Shown here in pieces: positions 50,880-62,289 of a DNA stretch of 64,000 bases. The translations under genes were made by a program, and so were the position numbers. The DNA is from Fistularia commersonii (taxonomy: Eukaryota; Chordata; Actinopteri; Syngnathiformes; Fistulariidae): positions 62,001-126,000 of the forward strand of contig JBBMNZ010000057.1 in assembly GCA_037954325.1 (NCBI GenBank), read 5' to 3'. The notes below the pieces were generated by a model, which saw only the letters and a program-made list of their open reading frames with translations, had not been told where the DNA came from and did not search any database. The stretch's first letter is position 1, and every line of letters begins with the position of its first letter.

Positions 50880-52270
50880 AATCCCATCACAAGTTCAAAA
50901 GATATAGCCATGCATTCAAAAAGTGCTTATCTCACCGAGTTGAAGCGTTTTTGATTAAGAGAGGAAATAACTATTAAATTTCACCAAGCCTGTTTCTGCT
51001 GTTGATAGATGTTGTATAGGACATGATTCATCACAATAGATGTCAACTTCAGTGTAATCCAGCTATAAATTCAAAAGATATAGCCATAAGGTCAAAAAGT
51101 GCTTATCTCACTGATTTGAAGCGTTTTTGATTTTGAGTGGAAATGACTAATGAATTTCATCAAGGTGGTTTCTGCTGTTGAAATATGTTGTTTAGGACAT
51201 GATTCTGCACAATTAATGTCAAATTCAGTGTAATCCAGTTACAAGTTCAAAAGATATAGCCAAAAGGTCAAAAACTGCTTATCTTACCGAGTTAAATCGT
51301 TTTTGAGTTGGAGTGGAAATAACTCATGAATTTCATCAAGCTGGTTTTTGATGGTGATATATGTTGTTTAGAACATAATTCTGCACAATATATGTCAAAT
51401 TCAGTGTAATCACATCATAGGTTCAAAAGATATAGCCATTCGTTCAAAAAGTGATTACCTTATTAGGTTGAAGTGTTTTTGATTAAGAGTGGAAATAACT
51501 AATGAATTTCACCAATCTGGTTTCTGCTTTTCAAATATGTTGTTCAGTGCATGATTCTGCACAATATATATCAAATTCAGTGTAATCCAGCTACAAGTTC
51601 AAAAGATATAGCCATTTGTTCAAAAAGTGCTTATCTCACCGAATTGAAGCGTTTTTGATTAAGAGAGGAAATAACTATTGAAATTCACCAAGCCTATTGC
51701 TGCTGTTGATAGATGTTGTATAGAACATGATTCTGTCGAATATATGTCAAATTCACTGTAATCCAGCGACAAGATCAAAAGATATAGCCATTTGTTCAAA
51801 AAGTGCTTATCTCACCGAATTGAAGCGTTTTTTATTAGGAGTGGAAATAACTAATGGATTTCATCAAGCTGGTTTTTGCCATTGAACTATGTTGTTTAGG
51901 ACTTGATTCTGCACAATATATTTCAAATTCAGTGTAATCCCAACAGTGGTTCAAAAGATAGAGCCATTCGTTCAAAGAATGCTTATCGCACCGAGTTGAA
52001 GCGTTTTTGATTAGGAGAGGAAATAACTATTGAATTTCACCAAGCCAGTTTCTGCTGTTGATATTTGTTGGATAGGACATGATTCTGTACAATATATGTC
52101 AAATTCAGTGTAATCCTGCGACAAGATCAAAAAATATAGCCATTCGTGCAAAAACTGCTTATATCACCAAGTTGAAGCGTTTTTGAGTTGGAGTGGAAAT
52201 AACTAATGAATTTCAACATGCTGGTTTCTGCTGTTTAAATATGTTGTTTAGGACATGATTCTGCACAATA
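50880..52270. repeat. 8-monomer tandem duplication, unit 1 (1,408 bp)
   Basis: Positions 50,941 and 52,349 mark the same base (offset 1,408 bp, exactly eight monomers). Shared private variants are TGATTCATCACAATAGATG, TTTTTGATGGTGATATATG, GTGATTACCTTATTAGG, GCCTATTGCTGCTG and TTTTTGCCATTGAACTATG. The ATTCATCACAATAGATG monomer also occurs once more upstream at about 49.79 kb. Confidence 0.9.
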
Positions 52271-53665
52271 TATGTCAAATTCAGTGTAATCCCATCACAA
52301 GTTCAAAAGATATAGCCATGCATTCAAAAAGTGCTTATCTCACCGAGTTGAAGCGTTTTTGATTAAGAGAGGAAATAACTATTAAATTTCACCAAGCCTG
52401 TTTCTGCTGTTGATAGATGTTGTATAGGACATGATTCATCACAATAGATGTCAACTTTAGTGTAATCCAGCTATAAATTCAAAAGATATAGCCATAAGGT
52501 CAAAAAGTGCTTATCTCACTGAGTTGAAGCGTTTTTGATTTTGAGTGGAAATGACTAATGAATTTCATCAAGGTGGTTTCTGCTGTTGAAATATGTTGTT
52601 TAGGACATGATTCTGCACAATTAATGTCAAATTCAGTGTAATCCAGTTACAAGTTCAAAAGATATAGCCAAAAGGTCAAAATTGCTTATCTTACCGAGTT
52701 AAATCGTTTTTGAGTTGGAGTGGAAATAACTCATGAATTTCATCAAGCTGGTTTTTGATGGTGATATATGTTGTTTAGAACATAATTCTGCACAATATAT
52801 GTCAAATTCAGTGTAATCACATCATAGGTTCAAAAGATATAGCCATTCGTTCAAAAAGTGATTACCTTATTAGGTTGAAGTGTTTTTGATTAAGAGTGGA
52901 AATAACTAATGAATTTCACCAATCTGGTTTCTGCTTTTCAAATATGTTGTTCAGTGCATGATTCTGCACAATATATATCAAATTCAGTGTAATCCAGCTA
53001 CAAGTTCAAAAGATATAGCCATTTGTTCAAAAAGTGCTTATCTCACCGAATTGAAGCGTTTTTGATTAAGAGAGGAAATAACTATTGAAATTCACCAAGC
53101 CTATTGCTGCTGTTGATAGATGTTGTATAGAACATGATTCTGTCGAATATATGTCAAATTCACTGTAATCCAGCGACAAGATCAAAAGATATAGCCATTT
53201 GTTCAAAAAGTGCTTATCTCACCGATATTGAAGCGTTTTTGATTAGGAGTGGAAATAACTAATGGATTTCATCAAGCTGGTTTTTGCCATTGAACTATGT
53301 TGTTTAGGACTTGATTCTGCACAATATATTTCAAATTCAGTGTAATCCCAACAGTGGTTCAAAAGATAGAGCCATTCGTTAAAAGAATGCTTATCGCACC
53401 GAGTTGAAGCGTTTTTGATTAGGAGAGGAAATAACTATTGAATTTCACCAAGCCAGTTTCTGCTGTTGATATTTGTTGGATAGGACATGATTCTGTACAA
53501 TATATGTCAAATTCAGTGTAATCCTGCGACAAGATCAAAAAATATAGCCATTCGTGCAAAAACTGCTTATATCACCAAGTTGAAGCGTTTTTGAGTTGGA
53601 GTGGAAATAACTAATGAATTTCAACATGCTGGTTTCTGCTGTTTAAATATGTTGTTTAGGACATG
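52271..53665. repeat. 8-monomer tandem duplication, unit 2
   Basis: This is the partner of 50,880-52,270. Small differences include one base lost in GGTCAAAATTGC (about 52.68 kb), one gained in ACCGATATTGAAGCG (about 53.22 kb) and CGTTAAAAGAATGC versus CGTTCAAAGAATGC. Correspondence ends after the CATGACTCTGCAAAATATG monomer near 53.66 kb. Confidence 0.9.
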
Positions 53666-53869
53666 ACTCTGCAAAATATGTCAAATTCAGTGTAATCCAA
53701 CTATAAGTTCAAAAGATATAGCCATAAGGTCAAAAAGTTCTTATCTCACTGAGTTGATGCGTTTTTGATTTTGAGTGGAAATGACTAATGAATTTTATCA
53801 AGCTGGTTTCTGCTGTTTAAATATGTTGTTTAGGACATGATTCTGAAAATTAATGTCAAATTCAGTGTA

Positions 53870-55625
53870 TTCCAGCTACAAGTTCAAAAGATATAGCCAT
53901 AAGGTCAAAAAGTGCTAATCTTACCGAGTTAAATCGTTTTTTAGTTGGAGTGGAAATAACTCATGAATTTCATCAAGCTGGTTTCTGATGGTGATATATG
54001 TTGTTTAGAACATGATTCTGCACAATATATGTCAAATTCAGTGTAATCACATCACAGGTTCAAAAGATATAGCCATTCGTTCAAAAAGTGCTTCCCTCAC
54101 CGAATTGAAGCGTTTTTGATTAGGAGTGGAAATAACGAATGGATTTCATCAAGCTGGTTACTGCCGTTGAAATATGTTTTATAGAACATGATTCTGCACA
54201 ATTAATGTCAAATTCAGTGTAATCCAGCTACAAGTTCAAAAGATATAGCCAAAAGGTCAAAAACTGCTTATCTTATCGAGTTAAATCCATTTTGAGTTGG
54301 AGTGGAAATAACTCATGTATTTCATCATGCTGGTTTCTGCTGTTGAAATATGTTGTTTCGGAAATGACTCTGCACAATGTATGTGAAATTCAGTGTAATC
54401 CCATCAGTGGTTCAAAGGATATAGCCATTCGTTCAAAACTGCTTATCGCACTGGGTTGAAGCGTTTTTGATTAAGAGAGGAAATAACTATTGAATTTCAC
54501 CAAGCCTGTTTCTGCTGTTGATAGATGTTGTATAGGACATGATTTTGTACAATATATGTCAAATTCAGTTAGACCTAGCTACAGGATCAAAATATATAGC
54601 CATTCGTTCAAAAAGTGCTTTTTTCACCGAGTTGAAGGATTTTTGATTAGGAGTGGAACTAACTAATGGATTTCATCAGTCTGGTTTTTTGCCGTTGAAA
54701 TTTGTTGTTTAGGAAATGATTCTGCACAATATATGTCAAATTCAGTATAATCCAGCTATAAGTTCAAAAGATATAGCCATAAGGTCAAAAAGTGCTAATC
54801 TTACCGAGTTAAATCGTTTTTTAGTTGGAGTGGAAATAACTCATGAATTTCATCAAGCTGGTTTCTGATGGTGATATATGTTGTTTAGAACATGATTCTG
54901 CACAACATATGTCAAATTCAGTGTAATCACATCACAGGTTCAAAAGATATAGCCATTCGTTCAAAAACTGCTACCCTCACCGAATTGAAGCGTTTTTGAT
55001 TAGGAGTGGAAATAACGAATGGATTTCATCAAGCTGGTTACTGCCGTTGAAATATGTTTTATAGAACATGATTCTGCACAATTAATGTCAAATTCAGTGT
55101 AATCCAGCTACAAGTTCAAAAGATATAGCCAAAAGGTCAAAAACTGCTTATCTTATCGAGTTAAATCCATTTTGAGTTGGAGTGGAAATAACTCATGTAT
55201 TTCATCATGCTGGTTTCTGCTGTTGAAATATGTTGTTTCGGAAATGACTCTGCACAATGTATGTGAAATTCAGTGTAATCCCATCAGTGGTTCAAAGGAT
55301 ATAGCCATTCGTTCAAAACTGCTTATCGCACTGGGTTGAAGCGTTTTTGATTAAGAGAGGAAATAACTATTGAATTTCACCAAGCCTGTTTCTGCTGTTG
55401 ATAGATGTTGTATAGGACATGATTTTGTACAATATATGTCAAATTCAGTTAGACCTAGCTACAGGATCAAAATATATAGCCATTCGTTCAAAAAGTGCTT
55501 TTTTCACCGAGTTGAAGGATTTTTGATTAGGAGTGGAACTAACTAATGGATTTCATCAGTCTGGTTTTTTGCCGTTGAAATTTGTTGTTTAGGAAATGAT
55601 TCTGCACATTATATGTCAAATTCAG
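53870..55625. repeat. 5-monomer tandem duplication (880 bp unit, two copies)
   Basis: Unit 1 runs from about 53,870 to 54,750 and unit 2 to about 55,625. The base at 54,141 (GGATTTCATCAAGCTGGTTA) equals that at 55,021, an offset of 880 bp. Shared rare variants are TATGTTTTATAGAACATG, GAAATGACTCTGCACAATG, CAGTTAGACCTAGCTAC and TGGTTTTTTGCCGTTG. Differences are few: GTGCTTCCCTC versus CTGCTACCCTC near 54.09 and 54.97 kb, and ACAATATATG versus ACAACATATG. Confidence 0.9.
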
Positions 55626-56944
55626 TGTAATCCAGCTACAAGTTCATAAGATATAGCCTTAAGGTCAAAAAGTGCTTATCTTATCGAATTCAATCGTTGT
55701 TGAGTTGGAGTGGAAATAACTCATATATTTCATCAAGCTGGTTTCTGCTGTTGATATATGTTGTTTAGGACATGATTAAGCACGATATATGTCAAATTTA
55801 GTGTAATCACATCACAGGTTCAAAAGATATAGCCATTCGTTCAAAAGTGCTTATCTTATCGGGTTGAAGCGTTTTAGATTAAGATCGGAAATAACTAGTG
55901 AATTTCACTAACCTGGTTTCTGCTGTTGATATACGTTGTTTAGGACATGATTCTGCACAATATATGTCAAATTCAGTGTATCCAGCTACAAGTTCAAAAG
56001 ATATAGCCATCAGGTCAAAAACTGCTTATCTTATCGAGTTAAATCGTTTTTGAGGTGGAGTGGAAATAACTAATGAATTTCATCATGCTGGTTTCTACTG
56101 TTGAAATATGTTGTTTAGGACATGATTCTGCACAATATATGTCAAATTCAGTGTAATCCAGCTACAACTTCAAAAGATATAGCCATAAGGTTAAAAAGTG
56201 CTTATCTTCCCGAGGTTAAATCTTTTTTTAGTTGGAGTGGAAATAACTAATGAATTTCATCATGCTGGTTTCTGCTGTTGATATATGTTGTTTAGGATAT
56301 GATTCTGCACAATATATGTCAAATTCAGTGTAATCCAGCGACAAGATCAAAAGATATAGCCATTTGTTCAAAAAGTGCTTCTCTCACCGAGTTGAAGCAT
56401 TTTTGATTAGGAGTGGAAATAACTAATGGATTTCATCAAGCTGGTTTTTTCCGTTGAATTATGTTGTTCAGAACATGATTTTGCACAAAATATGTCAAAT
56501 TCAGTGTAATCCAGCGACAAGATCAAAAGATATAGCCATTCGTGCAAAAAGTGCTTATCTCACCGAGTTGAAGCGTTTTTGATTAGGAGTGGAAATAACT
56601 TATGGATTTCATCAAGTTGGTTTCTACTCTTGAAATATGTTGTTTAGGACATGATTTTGCACAATATTTTTCAAATTTAGTGTAATCACATCATAGGTTC
56701 AAAAGATATAGCCATTCGTTCAAAAAGTGCTTATCTTATCGGGTTAAAGCATTTTTGAATAAGAGTGGAGAAATCTAATGAATTTCACTAACCTGGTTTC
56801 TGCTGTTGATATATGTTGTTTAGGACATGATTTTGCACAATATATGTCAAATTCAATGTAATCCCATCACAGGTTCAAATGATATAGCCATTCGTTCAAA
56901 AAGTGCTTATCTCACCGAGGTTTAGCGTTTTTGATTAAGAGAGG

Positions 56945-59700
56945 ATATAACTAATGAATTGCATCATACTGGTTTCTGCTGTTGATATATGTTGTTTAGG
57001 ACATGATTCTGCAAAATATATGTCAAATTTAGTGTAATCACATGACCGGTTTAAAAGATATCGCCATTCGTTCAAAAAGTGCTTATCTTATCGGGTTAAA
57101 GCATTTTTGAATACGAGTGGAAAAAACTAATGAATTTCACTAACCTGGTTTCTGCTGTTGATATATGTTGTTTAGGACATGATTTTGCACAATATATGTC
57201 AAATTCAGTGTAATCCCATCACAGGTTCAAATTATATAGCCATTCGTTCAAAAAGTGCTTATCTCACCGAGGTTAAGCGTTTTTGATTAAGAGAGGAAAT
57301 AACTAATGAATTTCATCAAGCCTGTTTCTGCTGTTGATAGATGTTGTATAGGACATGATTCTGCACAATATATATCAAATTCAGTGTAATCCAGCGACTA
57401 GATCAAAAGATATAGCCATTCGTTCGAAAACTGCTTATCTCACAGAGTTGAAGCGTTTTTGAGTTGGACTGGAAATGACTAATGAATTTCATCAAGCTGC
57501 TTTTTGCTGTTGAAATTTGTTGTTTAGGACATGATTCTGCACTATATATGTCAAATTCAGTGTAATCCAGCTACAAGTTCATAAGATATAGCCTTAAGGT
57601 CAAAAAGTACTTATCTTAAAAAGTTAAATCGTTGTTGATTTGGACTGGAAATGACTAATGAATTTCATCAAGCTGTTTTTTTTCCGTTGAATTATGTTGT
57701 TTAGAACATGATTTTGCACAAAATATGTCAAATTCAGTGTAATCCAGCGACAAGATCAAAAGATATAGCCATTCGTGCAAAAAGTGCTTATCTCACCGAG
57801 TTGAAGCGTTTTTGATTAGGAGTGGAAATAACTTATGGATTTCATCAAGTTGGTTTCTACTCTTGAAATATGTTGTTTAGGACATGATTCTGCACAATAT
57901 ATGTCAAATTTAGTGTAATCACATCATATGTTCAAAATATATAGCCATTCGTTCAAAAAGTGCTTATCTTATCGGGTTGAAGCGTTTTCGATTAAGAGTG
58001 GAAATAACTAATGAATTTCACCAAGTTGGTTTTTGCTGTTGATATATGTTGTTTAGGACATGATTCTGCACAATATATGTCAAATTCAGTGTAATCCAGC
58101 GACAAGTTCAAAAGATATAGCCATAATATCAAAAACTGCTTATCTTATCGAATTAAATCGTTTTTGAGTTGGAGTGGAAATAACTAATGAATTTCATCAT
58201 TCTGGTTTCTGCTGTTTATATATGTTGTTTCGGACATGATTAAGCACAATATATGTCAAATTTAGTGTAATCACCTCACAGGTTAAAAGATATAGCCATT
58301 CATTCAAAAAGTGCTTATCTTATCGGGTTGAAGCGTTTTTGATTAAGAGTGGAAATAACTATTGAATTTCACCAAGTTGGTTTCTGCTGTTGATATATGT
58401 TGTTTAGGACATGATTCTGCACAATATATGTCAAATTCAGTGTAATCCAGCGACTAGATCAAAAGATATAGCCATTCGTTCAAAAACTGCTTATCTCACA
58501 GAGTTGAAGCGTTTTTGAGTTGGAGTGGAAATGACTAATGAATTTCATCAAGCTGCTTTTTGCTGTTGAAATTTGTTGTTTAGGATATGATTCTGCACAA
58601 TATATGTCAAATTCAGTGTAATCCAGCTACAAGTTCATAAGATATAGCCTTAAGGTCAAAAAGTGCTTATCTTACCGAGTTAAATCGTTGTTGAGTTGGA
58701 GTGGAAATAACTCATGAATTTCATCCAGCTGGTTTTTGCTGTTGATATATGTTGTTTAGGACATGATTAAGCACAATATATGTCAAATTTAGTTCAATCA
58801 CATCACAGGTTCAAAAGATATAGCCATTCGTTCAAAAAGTGCTCATCTTATCGGGTTGAAGCGTTTTCGATTAAGAGTGGAAATAACTAATGAATTTCAC
58901 CAAGTTGGTTTTTGCTGTTGATATATGTTGATTAGGACATGATTCTGCACAATATATGTCAAATTCAGTGTAATCCAGCGACAAGTTCAAAAGATATAGC
59001 CATAATATCAAAAACTGCTTATCTTATCGAATTAAATCGTTTTTGAGTTGGAGTGGAAATAACTCATGAATTTCATCATGCTTGTTTCTGCTGTTGATAT
59101 ATGTTGTTTAGGACATGATTCTGCACAATATATGTCAAATTCAGTGTAATCCAGATACAAGTTCAAAAGATATAGCCATAAAGTCAAAAAGTGCTTATCT
59201 TACCCAGGTTAAATCTTTTTAGAGATAGAGTGGAAATAACTAATGAATTGCATCATACTGGTTTCTGCTGTTGATATATGTTGTTTAGGACATGATTCTG
59301 CAAAATATATGTCAAATTTAGTGTAATCACATGACCGGTTTAAAAGATATCGCCATTCGTTCAAAAAGTGCTTATCTTATCGGGTTAAAGCATTTTTGAA
59401 TAAGAGTGGAAAAAACTAATGAATTTCACTAACCTGGTTTCTGCTGTTGATATATGTTGTTTAGGACATGATTTTGCACAATATATGTCAAATTCAGTGT
59501 AATCCCATCACAGGTTCAAATTATATAGCCATTCGTTCAAAAAGTGCTTATCTCACCGAGGTTAAGCGTTTTTGATTAAGAGAGGAAATAACTAATGAAT
59601 TTCATCAAGCCTGTTTCTGCTGTTGATAGATGTTGTATAGGACATGATTCTGCACAATATATATCAAATTCAGTGTAATCCAGCGACTAGATCATAAGAT
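56945..59700. repeat. 13-monomer-offset duplication in the divergent zone
   Basis: About 56,945-57,415 recurs at about 59,234-59,700 (GCATCATACTGG at 56,961 and 59,250, offset 2,289 bp). Shared variants are CACATGACCGGTTTAAAAG, GGGTTAAAGCATTTTTGAAT, CACTAACCTGG and CAGCGACTAGATCA. One difference is TACGAGTGG versus TAAGAGTGG. The matched part is under three monomers, so only the two ends of this interval are paired. Confidence 0.78.
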
Positions 59701-60430
59701 ATAGCCTTAAGGTCAAAAAGTGCTTATCTTACCGAGTTAAATCGTTGTTGAGTTGGAATGGAAATAACTCATGAATTTCATCCAGCTGGTTTCTGCTGTT
59801 GATATATGTTGTTTAGGACATGATTAAGCACAATATATGTCAAATTTAGTTCAATCACATCACAAGTTCAAAAGATCTAGCCATTCGTTCAAAAAGTGCT
59901 TATCTTATCGGGTTGAAGCGTTTTCGATTAAGAGTGGAAATAACTAATGAATTTCACCAAGTTGGTTTTTGCTGTTGATATATGTTGTTTAGGACATGAT
60001 TCTGCACAATATATGTCAAATTCAGTGTAATCCAGCGACAAGTTCAAAAGATATAGCCATAATATCAAAAACTGCTTATCTTATCGAATTAAATCGTTTT
60101 TGAGTTGGAGTGGAAATAACTCATGAATTTCATCATGCTGGTTTCTGCTGTTGATATATGTTGTTTAGGACATGATTCTGCACAATATATGTCAAATTCA
60201 GTGTAATCCAGATACAAGTTCAAAAGATATAGCCATAAAGTCAAAAAGTGCTTATCTTACCCAGGTTAAATCTTTTTAGAGATAGAGTGGAAATAACTAA
60301 TGAATTGCATCATACTGGTTTCTGCTGTTGATATATGTTGTTTAGGACATGATTCTGCAAAATATATGTCAAATTTAGTGTAATCACATGACAGGTTTAA
60401 AAGATATCGCCATTCGTTCAAAAAGTGCTT
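58620..60430. repeat. 6-monomer tandem duplication (~1,057 bp offset)
   Basis: The TCATCCAGCTGG monomer at 58,720 pairs with 59,778, and CATAATATCAAAAACTGC at 59,001 pairs with 60,058 (offset 1,057 bp). Shared forms are CATGATTAAGCACAATAT, TTTAGTTCAATCAC, GCGTTTTCGATTAAGAG and CTTTTTAGAGATAGAGTGG. The CATAATATC monomer also occurs 879 bp earlier, at 58,122, so this area has been rearranged more than once. Confidence 0.82.
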
Positions 60431-62289
60431 ATCTTATCGGGTAAAAGCATTTTTGAATAAGAGTGGAAATAACTGATGGATTTCATCAAGCTGGATTTTG
60501 CCGTTGAATTATGTTGTTTAGAACATGATTCTGCACAATATATGTCAAATTCAGTGTAATCCAGCGACAAGATCAAAAGATATAGCCATTCTTGCAAAAA
60601 GTGCTTATCTCACCGATGTTGAAGCGTTTTTGATTAGGAGTGGAAATAACTAATGGATTTCATCAAGTTGGTTTCGACTCTTGAAATATGTTGTTTAGGA
60701 CATGATTCTGCACAATATTTTTCAAATTTAGTGTAATCACATCATAGGTTCAAAAGATATAGCCATTCGTTCAAAAACTGCATATCTTATCGGGTTGAAG
60801 CGTTTTTGATTAAGAATGGAAATAACTAATGAATTTCACCAAGTTGGTTTTTGCTGTTGATATATGTTGTTCAGGACATGATTCTGTACAATATATGTCA
60901 AATTCAGTGTAATCCAGCTACAAGTTCAAAAGATATAGCCATAAGATAAAAAACTGCTTATCTTATCGAATTAAATCGTTTTTGAGTTGGAGTGGAAATA
61001 ACTCATGAATTTCATCCAGCTGGTTTCTGCTGTTGATATATGTTGTTTAGGACATGATTCTGCACAATATATGTCAAATTCAGTGTAATCCAGATACAAG
61101 TTCAAAAGATATAGCCATAAGGTCAAAAAGTGCTTATCTTACCTAGGTTAAATCTTTTTAGAGTTAGAGTGGAAATAACTAATGAATTTCGTCATTCTGG
61201 TTTCTGCTGTTGATATATGTTGTATAGGACATGATTCTGCAAAATATATGTCAAATTTAGTGTAATCACAACACCGGTTTAAAAGATATAGCCATTTGTT
61301 CAAAAAGTGCTTATCTTATCGGGTTAAAGCATTTTTGAATAAGAGTGGAAAAAACTAATGAATTTCACTAACCTGGTTTATGCTGTTGATATATGTTGTT
61401 TAGGACATGATTTTGCATAAATATATATCAAATTCAGTGTCATCCAGGTACAAGTTCAAAAGATATAGCCATTTGTTCAAAAAGTGCTTCTCTCACCTAG
61501 TTGAAGCGTTTTTGATTAGGAGTGGAAATACCTAATGGATTTCATCAAGCTGGTTTTTGCCGTTGAATTATGTTGTTTAGAACATGATTTTGCAAAAAAT
61601 ATGTCAAATTCAGTGTAATCCAGCTACAAGATCAAAAGATATAGCCATTCGTGCAAAAAGTGCTTATCTCACCGAGTTGAAGCGTTTTTGATTAGGAGTG
61701 GAAATAACTAATGAATTTCATCAAGTTTGTTTCTACTCTTGAAATACGTTGTTTAGGACATGATTCTGCACAATATATGTCAAATTTAATGTAATCACAT
61801 CATGGGTTCAAAAGATATAGCCATTCGTTAAAAAAGTGCTTATCTGATCGGGTTGAAGCGTTTTCGATTAAGAATGGAAATAACTAATGAATTTCACCAA
61901 GTTGGTTTTTGCTGTTGATATATGTTGTTCAGGACATGATTCTGCACAATATATGTCATATTCAGTGTAATCCAGCTACAAGTTCAAAAGATATAGCCAT
62001 AAGTTAAAAAACTGCTTATCTTATCGAATTAAATCGTTTTTGAGTTGGAGTGGAAATAACTCATGAATTTCATCATGCTGGTTTCTGCTGTTTATATATG
62101 TTGTTTAGGACATGATTCTGCACAATATATGTCAAATTCAGTGTAATCAAGATACGAGTTCAAAAGATATAGCCAAAAGGTCAAAGGGTGCTTATCTTAC
62201 CGAGGTTAAATCTTTTTTGAGTTGGAATGGAAATAACTAATGAATTTCATCATTCTGGTTTCTGCTGTTGATATATGTTGCTCAGGACA

